Positions 34,884 through 45,009 of a stretch of DNA of 64,000 nucleotides are shown here, one piece after another. Numbering within the stretch: the first letter of the stretch is position 1; every line of letters begins with the position of its first letter. A model generated the notes under the pieces. The model saw only the letters and a list, made by a program, of their open reading frames with translations, did not search any database and was not told the origin of the DNA. A program made the position numbers and the translations under genes. Source of the stretch: Brevibacterium sp. S111 (GTDB taxonomy: Bacteria > Actinomycetota > Actinomycetes > Actinomycetales > Brevibacteriaceae); assembly GCF_004745075.1 (NCBI RefSeq), contig NZ_RHFH01000007.1, positions 1 to 64,000 of the forward strand, read 5' to 3'.

Positions 34884-35885
34884 TCACCCGAAGTGCGCGA
34901 ACACCTCAGCCGGGTCGAGGCCGAGGCTCAGTGCCAGGGTGAGGGCGATCCTCGCCTTCCTGGCATCGAGGATCCCGGCCGGGATGAGTCCCGTCTCGAG
35001 CAGACCGATCTCACCGCCGAGGTAGCCGTAGGTGCGCTTCAGACTCGCACCGGATCCCGTGCGGGAGGCGAGGACGACGGGCATGACCTCCGCCAGCCGG
35101 GCCACCGCGGGCGCCAGGTGCTCGGGCACGTGCCCGCCGCCGACTCCGGAGAGCACGGCGCCGGAGAATCCGGAGCCGGCGATGAGATCAAGGGTCTCCT
35201 CCGGCTCGCCCATCCCCACCTCGGCGAGGGCGATCTTCGCCAGCCGATCGGGCCGGGGGAGGCCGGCGAACGGTGACTTCGGCGCGCGCGGTGCGTGCGG
35301 CAGGTGGAGATCATCCTCGCTCAGCCACCCGATCGCCCCGAGGACGGGCCCGGAGGAGAACGCGGCCGTCGAGGTCGTGTGCGCCTTCGTGACGAACCTC
35401 GGATCGTGCACTTCGTCATTGAACACAAGAGACGCAGGCAGCCCGCCGACCTGGTCGGACAGTGCGGTCAGGGCGGCGCTGCGGACATTCGCGGGCCCAT
35501 CGGCTCCCGGCAGCGTCGGATTGCGCATGGCCCCGGTGGCGGCGATATGGATGCCCGAATCGTTGAGCAGCCAGAGCCCGAACGCCGACTCCTCCAAGGT
35601 ATCGGTGCCCTGGGTGAGCACGATGCCATCGGCGGCGGTGGTCCGGGCGAGCTCGACGACGTCGAAGAGCATCTCGAGAGTGACGTTCGCGCTCGAGACC
35701 TGTGAGACCTGAGTGAAATCGGCCTGCAGATCCGGCCAGATCCCGTCGAGGCCGGCGGCCGCGGCGATCTCGGCTCCGCTGAGCGCCGGCGCGACCCCGC
35801 CGGAGGCATTCGCCGTCGAGGCGATGGTCCCGCCGAGGGCGGCTACCAGCAGATGGGGAGCAGAGGAAGACGAAGAATCAGGCAT
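34884..35885 (-). CDS. L-asparaginase (type II-like family)
   Basis: 333 residues of the asparaginase/glutaminase family. The first nucleophile is in LGGTIAS (Thr20), the second in LTQGTDTLEESAF, with the catalytic Lys probably in DPRFVTKAHTTS. There is no signal peptide, so it is cytosolic. It hydrolyses asparagine to aspartate and ammonia. TAGACT lies six bases before the ATG, so the mRNA is probably leaderless. Confidence 0.92.
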   Translation of the reverse strand: MPDSSSSSAPHLLVAALGGTIASTANASGGVAPALSGAEIAAAAGLDGIWPDLQADFTQVSQVSSANVTLEMLFDVVELARTTAADGIVLTQGTDTLEESAFGLWLLNDSGIHIAATGAMRNPTLPGADGPANVRSAALTALSDQVGGLPASLVFNDEVHDPRFVTKAHTTSTAAFSSGPVLGAIGWLSEDDLHLPHAPRAPKSPFAGLPRPDRLAKIALAEVGMGEPEETLDLIAGSGFSGAVLSGVGGGHVPEHLAPAVARLAEVMPVVLASRTGSGASLKRTYGYLGGEIGLLETGLIPAGILDARKARIALTLALSLGLDPAEVFAHFG

Positions 35886-35891
35886 GATGCG

Positions 35892-35932
35892 AGTCTAGCG
35901 CCGCCTCTCGTGTCCGCGGCCTTTGCTAGTCT
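35892..35932. promoter_or_regulatory. Divergent leaderless promoters (asparaginase / MmcQ)
   Basis: TAGACT on the minus strand (35897-35892) and TAGTCT on the plus strand (35927-35932) each lie six bases before an ATG. The 53-base gap between the two starts leaves no space for leaders. Confidence 0.65.
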
Positions 35933-35938
35933 TCACGC

Positions 35939-36370
35939 ATGGATCCCGATACCGTGCTCCGCTTGGCTCACGATCAGGCCATGCAGTATCCCTCCGTCGA
36001 GCTCGTCCACCCCTTCGGTCCCGAGTACACCGTGTACAAGGTGCGCGGGAAGATGTTCATGATGACCTTCGAGCTGCGCGGTGTGCCGAGCATGAATCTC
36101 AAGATCGATCCCCTCGACGGGGAGGTCCTCTGCGACGCCCACGCCGAGATCACCCCCGGCTACCACATGAACAAGAAGCATTGGATCACCGTGGCCGGCC
36201 ACGGCGAGCACGGCCGTGACGAGGATGCCGACGCCGGCCACGACGGCAGCGCTGGATTCGATGCCGAACTGCTCGGCGACCTCGTCCTCGAGTCCTACTG
36301 CCTCGTCGTCGCGAAGCTGCCGAAGAAGGACCGACCCGTGGACCCGACGACCTTCGGCGGACGCGAATGA
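35939..36370 (+). CDS. MmcQ/YjbR family DNA-binding-like protein
   Basis: 143 residues. VELVHPFGPEYTVYKVRGKM, then MNLKIDPLDGEVLCDAHAEI, then GYHMNKKHWITV match the MmcQ/YjbR (CyaY-like fold) family. An acidic His/Asp/Gly-rich insert (about 88-105) breaks the conserved region before a final helix LGDLVLESYCLVVAKLPKK. The biological function of this family is unknown. TAGTCT six bases before the ATG suggests a leaderless mRNA. Confidence 0.82.
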   Translation: MDPDTVLRLAHDQAMQYPSVELVHPFGPEYTVYKVRGKMFMMTFELRGVPSMNLKIDPLDGEVLCDAHAEITPGYHMNKKHWITVAGHGEHGRDEDADAGHDGSAGFDAELLGDLVLESYCLVVAKLPKKDRPVDPTTFGGRE

Positions 36371-36413
36371 TGCGGGGCGAGCAGTCACAGCGTTTGAGGG
36401 GCGACGACCGACG

Positions 36414-39251
36414 ATGACCGTCCCAGTGTCGCCCCTGCGCCGCCACCAGCGAGAGGCTCTGGCCACCCTCGACGAGGCGAGTGCGGCCGATGATCGACGC
36501 TCGTGGATCGTCCTGCCGCCCGGAGCGGGCAAGACACGGGTGGGCATCGAACATGCCGTCCGTCTGCTCGAACAGGACCGGGTCGGCACCGTCGTCGCCT
36601 TCGGCCCCAACACCGCGATCCAGACCCAGTGGGCGCATGCGTGGAACAGCCTCGGCGAGGGACGTGGCGCTGAGGGACGTGGCGCTGATGACCAGGGGCA
36701 GGCCGCTGGCGGACCGGCCGGAACCGACCGGGAACTGGACGCCGTGTTCACCGCCCTGACCTACCAATCGCTGGCGGTCTTCGACGAGGAGCGGGAGTCG
36801 ACCGGCAGCCTCCTCGACGAACTCGCACCCGGCGGCAGACAGCTCGTCGATCGGCTCGTCGACTCGGGCCCGCTCCTGCTCATCCTCGACGAATGCCACC
36901 ATCTGCTCGAAGTCTGGGGCTCTCTGCTGGCCGAACTGCTCGATCTGCTCCCCGAAGTCTGGGTGCTCGGGCTCACCGCCACCCCGCCGGGGACGATGAC
37001 ACACTCGCAGCGCGAACTCGTCTCGGTGCTCTTCGGCCGGGTGCGCTACTCGGCGTCGATTCCCGCTGTCGTCAGGGAGGGCGATCTGGCGCCGTTCGCC
37101 GACCTGGTCTGGCTGACCGAACCGACGCGGGAGGAGAAGGACTGGCTCGCGTCTGAAGCCGTCCACTACACGGAGTTCATCACCGGTGTCCTCGATCCGA
37201 GCCGGGGCAGCCTCAGCTTCCTCGAATGGGTCGACCGACGCTTCCTTGGCACCCGGGCCGAGACCGTGAGCTGGCAGAGCATGCGCGCGTCGGTGCCCGA
37301 TCTGTGCGACGCGGCCCTGCGCCTGCACCATGCCGAACTGCTGCGCCTTCCACCCGGAGCCCGGGTCGGCGAACAGCATCGCCGCGACCCCGACATCGAT
37401 GACTGGGCGCTGCTCATCGACGATTGGATGCGCCACCACCTCCTTGCTTCGGCAGAACCGGGCGATGGTGCCGCCGCCGAGGCGATCCGCCGTGCCCTGC
37501 CGGCGATCGGCTACCGCTGGACCCGCCACGGGATCCGCCCCGGCCGTTCACCCGTCGACCGGGTCATCGCCCGGTCCGCGGCGAAACCGACCGCGAGTGC
37601 CGACATCGTCGCCCTCGAAGCCGCCGAACTCGGTGAGCGACTGCGCATGCTCATCCTCTGCGATGTCGAATCCGCCACGGCCACGCTCTCGGCCGAGGTC
37701 GGCGAAGTGCTGGATGAACGATCCGGTTCCGCTCTGCTCGTCCTCGAGACCCTCATCGCCGATCCGCGCACGCAGGCCCTGCACCCCGTGCTCATGACCG
37801 GTCGCACCGTCGCCGGGCCGCCCGAGGTGCTCGCCGACCTGCACAGTCGGATCGCCGAACGCGACCGGACTCTGGCCTCAAAGCTGAGCATCAGCGAGCC
37901 CGCGGCCGGTATCAGCCGCCTCGAAGGCGGGTGGACGAGCCGGACCTGGGTCCCCCTCATTACGGAGTGCTTCAGCCGCGGGGATCTCCAAGTGCTCATC
38001 GGCACTCGGGCCCTGCTCGGCGAAGGGTGGGATGCCCCGGCGGTGACCGGGGTGATCGACCTGTCGACCGCGACCACACCGACCGCCGTGACGCAGACTC
38101 GCGGGCGCGCACTGCGCAAGGACACTCACTGGCCCGGGAAGGTCGCACTCAACTGGACCGTGGTGTGCGTGAGCTCCGAGCACCCTCGCGGTGATCAGGA
38201 CTGGGGCAGGCTCGTGCGCAAACACGAGGGATTCTTCGGCACCGACGCCGACGGGGAGGTCGTCGACGGAGTGGCCCATATCGATCCCGCTTTCTCCGCC
38301 TTCGAACCTCCCGGCGATGACAGCTTCGCCGCGATCAACGCCCGGATGACCGCCCGCGCTCAAGCCCGCACCGAGGTGGCCCGGCGCTGGGACGTCGGCG
38401 CCGACTACCGGGATGAGGAGCTGCGATCGGTGCGCATCCTCGCGACCGCGGAGAACACCGCCTTGCTCGCGCCGATCGCCGAGCACCGGCCCGCGGCCGC
38501 AGACACCGCCGCCGCAGGGCTGAGCGTCACCCGGCGCCACCTCGGTGGGGATCCCGGCCGACTGCTGCCCTTCGGCTTCGGGCGTGGGGCAATGTCTGCG
38601 TGGATCGGCATCGGAGTGTTCCTGGGGATCGTCGCCCTGCTCAGCAGCGGAGTCCTCGCCGCGGTTCTCGGAGCGTTCGCGGCAGTCGTCCTCATCGGTC
38701 TGCCCGTGACGCTGTCGATCGCGGGTGCCCGCAGGCGTCGCCTCTATTCGCGGCCCCCGACGGTCTCCCAGGTCGCCGGGGCGATCGCCGAGGCGCTGCA
38801 CGAGGTCGGCCTGAGCACCCAGGGAGCCGAGGCGGTGCGCGTACGCATCGACGCCCGCGGAGACCTGCGCTGCCACCTCGACGCCGATGCCCGATCGGCA
38901 GAGGCCTTCGCGCTCGCTCTCGACGAGGTGGTCTCGCCGATCACCGATCCCCGCTATCTGCTGCCACGCTGGCATCTGCCGCCTGGCAATCCGGGAATCC
39001 GCGGCTGGTGGGATCAGCTGCGCGCAGGGATCGGCTCTGCCCATGAGCGTGACCCCGTATGGCATGCGGTGCCCAGCGTTCTGGGCACGAACCGGGAGCT
39101 GGCCGATGCCTTCGCCGCGTCCTGGGGCAGTTGGATCGGCGGGGGCGGTGCCGTCTACACCCGCAATACCGACGGTGCCGGGATCCTCGTGTCGGTGCGA
39201 TCGGCGAATCCGCTGGAGCTGACCTCCGTGCTGCGCACGACCTGGCACTGA
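36414..39251 (+). CDS. SF2 helicase fused to two membrane helices and a C-terminal domain
   Basis: 945 residues. Helicase motifs: I in PPGAGKTRVG (GAGKT 37-41), II DECHH (159-163), III GLTATPPG, V IGTRALLGEGWDAP and VI QTRGRALRKD (about 561-570). After the helicase core, two hydrophobic helices (about 728-770: WIGIGVFLGIVALLSSGVLA and AVVLIGLPVTLSIAGA) are followed by a soluble C-terminal domain of about 170 residues. The combination is unusual. It lies 57 bases before jetA in the same direction, so it may belong to the same defence locus. The ribosome-binding site is weak. Confidence 0.82.
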   Translation: MTVPVSPLRRHQREALATLDEASAADDRRSWIVLPPGAGKTRVGIEHAVRLLEQDRVGTVVAFGPNTAIQTQWAHAWNSLGEGRGAEGRGADDQGQAAGGPAGTDRELDAVFTALTYQSLAVFDEERESTGSLLDELAPGGRQLVDRLVDSGPLLLILDECHHLLEVWGSLLAELLDLLPEVWVLGLTATPPGTMTHSQRELVSVLFGRVRYSASIPAVVREGDLAPFADLVWLTEPTREEKDWLASEAVHYTEFITGVLDPSRGSLSFLEWVDRRFLGTRAETVSWQSMRASVPDLCDAALRLHHAELLRLPPGARVGEQHRRDPDIDDWALLIDDWMRHHLLASAEPGDGAAAEAIRRALPAIGYRWTRHGIRPGRSPVDRVIARSAAKPTASADIVALEAAELGERLRMLILCDVESATATLSAEVGEVLDERSGSALLVLETLIADPRTQALHPVLMTGRTVAGPPEVLADLHSRIAERDRTLASKLSISEPAAGISRLEGGWTSRTWVPLITECFSRGDLQVLIGTRALLGEGWDAPAVTGVIDLSTATTPTAVTQTRGRALRKDTHWPGKVALNWTVVCVSSEHPRGDQDWGRLVRKHEGFFGTDADGEVVDGVAHIDPAFSAFEPPGDDSFAAINARMTARAQARTEVARRWDVGADYRDEELRSVRILATAENTALLAPIAEHRPAAADTAAAGLSVTRRHLGGDPGRLLPFGFGRGAMSAWIGIGVFLGIVALLSSGVLAAVLGAFAAVVLIGLPVTLSIAGARRRRLYSRPPTVSQVAGAIAEALHEVGLSTQGAEAVRVRIDARGDLRCHLDADARSAEAFALALDEVVSPITDPRYLLPRWHLPPGNPGIRGWWDQLRAGIGSAHERDPVWHAVPSVLGTNRELADAFAASWGSWIGGGGAVYTRNTDGAGILVSVRSANPLELTSVLRTTWH

Positions 39252-39308
39252 TGCGGTGCAGCGGCGTGGAATTGGCAGACGGGGGCCTCGGCGCAGACAA
39301 TAGTCGAT

Positions 39309-40772
39309 ATGTCAGCCCTCAGTTCAGCACTCGCCTACCGGCGTCTGCTCGAGTCGAATGCCACTCTGCGCATGCTGCGGGCCGACAACCTCGCTGTCAT
39401 GGCCGGCACCCTCGACGCCCACCTGGGCAAGCCGGGCACCCGGATGAACACCGAGGACCTGCATGAGAGCATCGACGCCGACCTCGAGGAGCTGCGCGAC
39501 CATTTCGACCTCTCTCTGCGCACGGCGAAGGCCTACTGCGATGACTGGCGGCGCGCCGAGATCCTCGTCCGCCGGCCGGCCACCGCCGCCCGGGGTGAGA
39601 CCTACGAGCTCTCCGCCGCCGGCTTCGACGCGATCCGCATGCTCGAACAGCTGCGCACCCCACCGCAGACCGCCACCGAATCCCGGCTGGTCAGCCTCGC
39701 CCAATCCGTGCGCCAACTGGCCATCGACACCGACCCGGACAGCTCCCGCCGACTCGCCGCACTGACTGCCGAACGCGACCGCATCGACGCCGAAATCGCC
39801 CGCGTCCGCCGCGGCGACCCCCGCTCCGTCGTCCTCGACCGCAGGCGTGCGAACGAACGCGTCTCCGACATCCTCCAACAGGCACAGGGACTGCCCGCCG
39901 ACTTCGCTCGCGTGCGTGCCCGCTTCGAAGAGCTCAACCAGGAGCTGCGGATCTCGATCCTCGCCGCCGAGGACTCCCAATCCCAAGTCCTCGACGAGGT
40001 CTTCCGCGGCGTCGACCTCATCGAATCCTCCGACGAGGGCCGCACCTTCTCGGCGTTCTCCGCCCTCGTGCGCGACCCCGAACAGTCCGCGTCCTTCGAC
40101 GACGACATCGCAGCCATCCTCGACCGCGATTTCTCTGCCGCCCTGTCGCTGTCCACCCGCCGCTCCCTGCGCACCCTGATGCGGCAGATGAAGGACGGTT
40201 CGCACGAGGTCTCGGATATCCTCACCGAATTTGCCCGGGGTCTGCGCCGCTACGTCCACTCCCACGAATTCCAACGCGACCGTGTCATGCGCACCCTCCT
40301 CCAAGAGGGCCTCGCCGCGGCGGCGCCGGTGGCCCAAGAACTCAGACCCTACGACGAGATCGGCATCGACCTCGAACTCTCCAGCGTCTCCTTGGGCAGC
40401 GTCGGCGAAGTCATCCTGCACGACCCCGAGGAGTTCGACGCCGGAGCCGAACTCGATGAGGCCACCGAAACGGAGGTCGACTTCGCCGAACTCATCGCCG
40501 TCGCCCGCGAATCCGAGATCGACTTCGCCGAACTCACCGAGAACATCAATTCCGTCGTCACCTCCGCCCATGAGGCCTCTGTCGCCGAGGTGCTCGAGAC
40601 GTTCCCCGCGACCCAGGGGCTGGCCAGCGTCGTCGGCCTGCTGTCCCTGGCCAGCACGTACGGCCACGTCGATCACGACAACCGCGAAATCCTCACCTGG
40701 ACCGGCGTCGACGGCATCGCCCGCACCGCCGCGATCCGCCGCCACTACTTCACCGAAGGCATCACCCTATGA
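39309..40772 (+). CDS. jetA: Wadjet protein JetA (DUF3375, kleisin-like)
   Basis: 487 residues, the usual size for DUF3375. It begins LAYRRLLESNATLRMLRADN and has long helices (about 150-330) typical of this family, then an acidic segment and a C-terminal winged-helix-like region near RHYFTEGITL. In type I Wadjet systems JetA is the kleisin that bridges JetC ATPase heads and binds JetB. A GACAAT box seven bases before the ATG suggests a separate leaderless promoter. The stop overlaps jetB by ATGA. Confidence 0.93.
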   Translation: MSALSSALAYRRLLESNATLRMLRADNLAVMAGTLDAHLGKPGTRMNTEDLHESIDADLEELRDHFDLSLRTAKAYCDDWRRAEILVRRPATAARGETYELSAAGFDAIRMLEQLRTPPQTATESRLVSLAQSVRQLAIDTDPDSSRRLAALTAERDRIDAEIARVRRGDPRSVVLDRRRANERVSDILQQAQGLPADFARVRARFEELNQELRISILAAEDSQSQVLDEVFRGVDLIESSDEGRTFSAFSALVRDPEQSASFDDDIAAILDRDFSAALSLSTRRSLRTLMRQMKDGSHEVSDILTEFARGLRRYVHSHEFQRDRVMRTLLQEGLAAAAPVAQELRPYDEIGIDLELSSVSLGSVGEVILHDPEEFDAGAELDEATETEVDFAELIAVARESEIDFAELTENINSVVTSAHEASVAEVLETFPATQGLASVVGLLSLASTYGHVDHDNREILTWTGVDGIARTAAIRRHYFTEGITL

Positions 40773-41548
40773 GCCCTGCCGATCACAACACCGACACACC
40801 ATCCGCCGAGGAGGGGGCCGCCTCGGCGAGGGAGCCCTTCGCCTCCGCGGAGATCGTCGACGACATTCCCAGCGCCCTGTGGTCCGGGGACACCGGAACG
40901 CTGAGGGAGCGGACCCGGCGGGTGCTGCTCGAACTGCTCAAGGGTCCCTACGTCTCGGGGACGCAGAGCCCGCAGCTGTGGGCGGCCCTCGTCGCCGACG
41001 AAGGATTCGTCCGCTCCCGTCTGCACGATCTGTTCCTCGACCTCGTCATCGACCGGGTCGACGAATTCGCGTTCACTCGCAAGATCGTCACCGATGAGAT
41101 CGACGCGCCGGCCGCGGTGCGCAGCGAACGGCTCACCTTCCTCGACACGGCGATGCTCCTCGTGCTGCGGCAGCTGCTGCTCGCCGCGCCGGGGGAGACG
41201 CGCGTCATCGTCGACCGCGAAGAGGTCTACGAACGACTCGCGATCTACCGCACCGGCGACGAATCGACCTTCCAACGCAACCTCAACGGTGCCTGGTCGC
41301 GGATGAGCAACCGGCTGCGCGTACTCCACAAGGCCGGCGAGGACCGGTTCGAGATCTCTCCGATGGTGAAGTTCCTCATCGACGAGGATCGGGTGCGTGA
41401 GCTCATCGCCGTCTATGAGCGCATCGCTGCGGGTGAGACCGATGCCGGTGAGGATTTCGGCGATGCTGATACGGGTGCCGGCGATGCTGGTGCTGAAGGC
41501 GATTCTGGCGGCGACGCTGAAACTGACACCGAGGAGGACGACGCGTGA
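40769..41548 (+). CDS. jetB: Wadjet protein JetB (DUF4194, KITE-like)
   Basis: 259 residues. LRERTRRVLLELLKGPYVSG, AVRSERLTFLDTAMLLVLRQ and RNLNGAWSRMSNRLRVLHKA are typical of DUF4194, a tandem winged-helix KITE-like subunit that binds the kleisin JetA. The last 40 residues are a very acidic Asp/Gly/Ala tail. It overlaps both neighbours by four bases. Confidence 0.93.
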   Translation: MSPADHNTDTPSAEEGAASAREPFASAEIVDDIPSALWSGDTGTLRERTRRVLLELLKGPYVSGTQSPQLWAALVADEGFVRSRLHDLFLDLVIDRVDEFAFTRKIVTDEIDAPAAVRSERLTFLDTAMLLVLRQLLLAAPGETRVIVDREEVYERLAIYRTGDESTFQRNLNGAWSRMSNRLRVLHKAGEDRFEISPMVKFLIDEDRVRELIAVYERIAAGETDAGEDFGDADTGAGDAGAEGDSGGDAETDTEEDDA

Positions 41549-44500
41549 CCGAGGCACTCTTCCCACTCGACGCCGCGTTCGTCGCCGAGCAGGCACGGGC
41601 CCGCGGAGCGAACCGTCCCGATGTCGGCAGCCAGTGGCGACTCAGCGAGATCCAGATCGCGAACTGGGGCACCTTCGACGCCGACATCCACCGCATCCCC
41701 GTGTCTCACAAGGGCCACCTCATCACCGGACCCTCCGGTTCGGGCAAATCCTCCCTCCTCGACGGCATCGCCGCCGTGCTCACCCCGGACAAATGGCTGC
41801 GCTTCAACGTCGCCGCCCAGACCGCCGGCAGCCGCGTCGACCAGCGCAGCCTCGTCAGCTACGTCCGCGGGGCGTGGACACGGACCGCCGACACCGAAGA
41901 GGACCGCGTCGTCAGCAAGTATCTGCGGCCCCGGGCGACCTGGAGCGGAATCATCCTCCGCTACGACAACGGCACCGACCGGCCGCTGTCCTTGGCCCGG
42001 CTCTTCTTCATCAAGGGCTCCGGTACGAAGACGACGGACCTCTCCGACGCCTGCGTCCTCGAGCGCGGAGAACTCGATCTCTCCGAACTCCAGCACTATG
42101 CCCGCTCGGGACTCGAGACCCGCAAACTCAAGGCCGACCGCCCCGATGCCGTGGTCACCTCGAACGGACACCACGGGAAGTTCTATGCGCGCATGCGCAA
42201 GACCTTCGGCATGGCCGACGAATCCGCCCTCCAACTGCTGCACAAGACGCAGTCGGCCAAGAGCCTCGACAGCCTCGACCGGCTCTTCCGCGACCATATG
42301 CTCGAAACCCCGGTGACCTTCGACCTCGCCGAGACCGCCGTCGCCCAGTTCGGCGACCTCAAAGACGCCCACGACCATGTCGTCGAACTGCGTCGTCAAC
42401 GCGACCACCTGCTCCAGCTGCGCGAAGCCGCCGCCCGCTTCGAATCGGCCAACGACGTCGCCGCGGAATCGATCGCGCTCAGCGACGCCCTGCTGCCGTA
42501 CCAGAAACGACGCGAACTCGATATCCTCCGGACCGACCTCTCGGCACTGACCCGCCGAATCGTCGAACTCGAGGTCACTGCCGACCGGGCGCAGCGCGAC
42601 TATGATGCCGCCGTCGACGAGTACGACCTGGCCCGGCGGGCCACGCTCGAACTCGGCGGGTCTGAGGCCGAACACCTCCAGCAGCGCATCGACACCGCCG
42701 AGACCGAACGCCGCGCCATCGCCGAACGCTGGGCCGGTCTGGCCCGTCAGCTCGAACAGGCCGGCATCGACGCGGCACCGACCACGGCCGCGGAGTTCGC
42801 CGAACTCCAAGCCCAGATCGCGTCCAGCCTCGACGACGACACCCAGGTGTCCGGTCCCAGCCACGCCGACCACGACCGGTTCTCCCAGGCCCGCGCCCGG
42901 GTGCGGGAGCTCGAAGGCGAGATCGAATCCCTGCGCCGCTCCGGATCGACCGTGCCGAACAACCTCATGGCGATCCGGACCGAACTCGCCGCCGGCACCG
43001 GACTGAGCGAGAAGGCCCTGCCCTTCGCCGCCGAACTCATCGAGGTCGACCCCGCAGAAGCCCGCTGGACCGGGGCGATCGAACGCGTGCTGCGCCCGAT
43101 GGCGCTCACCGTCCTCGTCCGGTCCGAGAACCTCTCGGCCGTGCGCACCTGGGTCGACGCCCACCGCATTCGCGGTCGCCTCGTGTTCGAGGAGATCCCG
43201 CATTCGGTGTCGAGCCCACGCCCCGTCGGCAGTGAGAAATCCCTGGTCAACAAGGTGCACGTGTCCGACACCGGATTCGGTGACTGGGTGCGGTCCACCC
43301 TGTCCGAACGCTTCGACTTCGCGTGCGTCGACCACCCCGACGAGCTCGACGACCACCCACGCGCCGTCACCGTCAAAGGTCAGGTCAAGACCTCACGCAC
43401 CCGGTATGAGAAGGACGACCGGCGGCGCATTGACGACCGCAGCCAGTGGGTCCTCGGCGACCGGGAAGCCAAACTCGAAGCGCTCATCGCCTCACTCAAG
43501 GAAGCGCAGTCCGAACTGGCCGCAGCCGAACAGATCGTCGCCGCCGCCGATGCTGAAACCGCACAGGCGCACCGTCGCCGCGGCATCCTCGCCGGCATCC
43601 GCGAACAGTCCTGGCGTGACGTCGACCGGGACGGGGCCGCCGAGAAGGTGGCGACCCTGGAGCGGCAATTGGCCGAACTCGAAGACGCCGACGGTGACCT
43701 GCAGCAGGCGATCGGCGCCGAACGCCAAGCGAAAACCGTCAAGGACACCGCTGAGAACGCGAAATCCGAAGCCGACTACGCGCTCCGCCGGGCCAATGAG
43801 GGATCGGCGGATCTGCGCTCGAACATCACCCGGATCGAGGACGACGTCAACGCCGGTCGCATTGCCGAAGTCGAGGGCCGCCTCGGCGAACAGTTGGATG
43901 ATCGGTTCCGGAAGGTCCAACGCAGCATCAAGCGCGAGAACCTCGCCGAGGTGGGCCAGCAGGTCTCCCAGATTCTGCAGGAGGAGAAGGACCGCGCACA
44001 GGTCGTGGCCAGGGACGCCAGCAACGCCGTGACCCGGTTGGCGGCAGAGTTCAAAGCCGCGTGGCCGTCGGTATCGTCACAGCTGACAGCCGAGGTCGAC
44101 GATCGGCGGGCGTATCTGGGGATGCTCGACGAGATCCTCGCACACGGTCTGCCCGATCATGAGAACCGGTTCCGGGAGCTGCTCCAACAGCGCTCCCGCG
44201 ACCTCATCGGCGAGCTGCTCAACGAGATCCATGCCGCCCCGCGGGAGATCGATGATCGGGTCGCCCCGATCAACTCCTCCCTGCTGCGCTCGCAGTTCGA
44301 CGAGGACCGGTACCTGCGGCTGAAGGTCAAGACCCGCCGGTCCGAGACCGTCAACGCCTTCATCGCCGATCTGCGCTTCGTGGCCGCGGGCAGCTGGGGC
44401 GAAGACGATATGGAGACCGCGGAGAAGAAGTACGACACCCTCGCCGAGGTGATGCGCCGATTCGCCTCCAGCGAGCACGTCGACAAGGTGTGGAGGACCC

Positions 44501-45009
44501 ACTGCCTGGACACTCGTCTGCACGTCAGCTTCCTCGCCGAGGAGATCGATGATCACGGGCGGGCGCATGCGACCTACGATTCGGGTGCCGCAATGTCCGG
44601 CGGTCAGCAGCAGAAGCTCGTGATCTTCTGCCTGGCCGCGGCGCTGCGCTACCAATTGGCGGACCCGGACGAGGCGATCTCGAAGTACGGCACGATCATC
44701 CTCGACGAGGCCTTCGACAAGGCCGACACACGCTACACCCGGATGGCGCTCGACATCTTCATCGAATTCGGATTCCACATGGTGCTCGCGACCCCGCAGA
44801 AGCTCCTGCAGACGATCGAACCCTATGTGGGTGCGGCGACGTCGATCGAGAACCCGAGTCGGCAGAAGACCCTCACCTCGACGATGGTGTGGGACGCAAC
44901 CGAGCGTGCGGACTCCGACGGCGCAGGCGATGTGAGCGAACTGGAAGGTGCCGGCGAACCGGCCAGCGCGGACGATGTCTCGAACTTTGAGGAACCGGAC
45001 GCACAATGA
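41545..45009 (+). CDS. jetC: Wadjet protein JetC (SMC/MukB-like ATPase)
   Basis: 1154 residues. Walker A GPSGSGKSSLLDGI at 62-75, ABC signature SGGQQQK near 1018 and Walker B IILDEAFDKAD (LDEAFD 1053-1058) at the other end, with two long coiled-coil arms (about 290-470 and 640-880) and a central hinge-like region between. This is the MukB/SMC layout. JetC dimers extrude DNA loops and allow the system to sense small circular DNA. It uses a GTG start overlapping jetB by GTGA and ends in an acidic tail. Confidence 0.95.
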   Translation: MTEALFPLDAAFVAEQARARGANRPDVGSQWRLSEIQIANWGTFDADIHRIPVSHKGHLITGPSGSGKSSLLDGIAAVLTPDKWLRFNVAAQTAGSRVDQRSLVSYVRGAWTRTADTEEDRVVSKYLRPRATWSGIILRYDNGTDRPLSLARLFFIKGSGTKTTDLSDACVLERGELDLSELQHYARSGLETRKLKADRPDAVVTSNGHHGKFYARMRKTFGMADESALQLLHKTQSAKSLDSLDRLFRDHMLETPVTFDLAETAVAQFGDLKDAHDHVVELRRQRDHLLQLREAAARFESANDVAAESIALSDALLPYQKRRELDILRTDLSALTRRIVELEVTADRAQRDYDAAVDEYDLARRATLELGGSEAEHLQQRIDTAETERRAIAERWAGLARQLEQAGIDAAPTTAAEFAELQAQIASSLDDDTQVSGPSHADHDRFSQARARVRELEGEIESLRRSGSTVPNNLMAIRTELAAGTGLSEKALPFAAELIEVDPAEARWTGAIERVLRPMALTVLVRSENLSAVRTWVDAHRIRGRLVFEEIPHSVSSPRPVGSEKSLVNKVHVSDTGFGDWVRSTLSERFDFACVDHPDELDDHPRAVTVKGQVKTSRTRYEKDDRRRIDDRSQWVLGDREAKLEALIASLKEAQSELAAAEQIVAAADAETAQAHRRRGILAGIREQSWRDVDRDGAAEKVATLERQLAELEDADGDLQQAIGAERQAKTVKDTAENAKSEADYALRRANEGSADLRSNITRIEDDVNAGRIAEVEGRLGEQLDDRFRKVQRSIKRENLAEVGQQVSQILQEEKDRAQVVARDASNAVTRLAAEFKAAWPSVSSQLTAEVDDRRAYLGMLDEILAHGLPDHENRFRELLQQRSRDLIGELLNEIHAAPREIDDRVAPINSSLLRSQFDEDRYLRLKVKTRRSETVNAFIADLRFVAAGSWGEDDMETAEKKYDTLAEVMRRFASSEHVDKVWRTHCLDTRLHVSFLAEEIDDHGRAHATYDSGAAMSGGQQQKLVIFCLAAALRYQLADPDEAISKYGTIILDEAFDKADTRYTRMALDIFIEFGFHMVLATPQKLLQTIEPYVGAATSIENPSRQKTLTSTMVWDATERADSDGAGDVSELEGAGEPASADDVSNFEEPDAQ

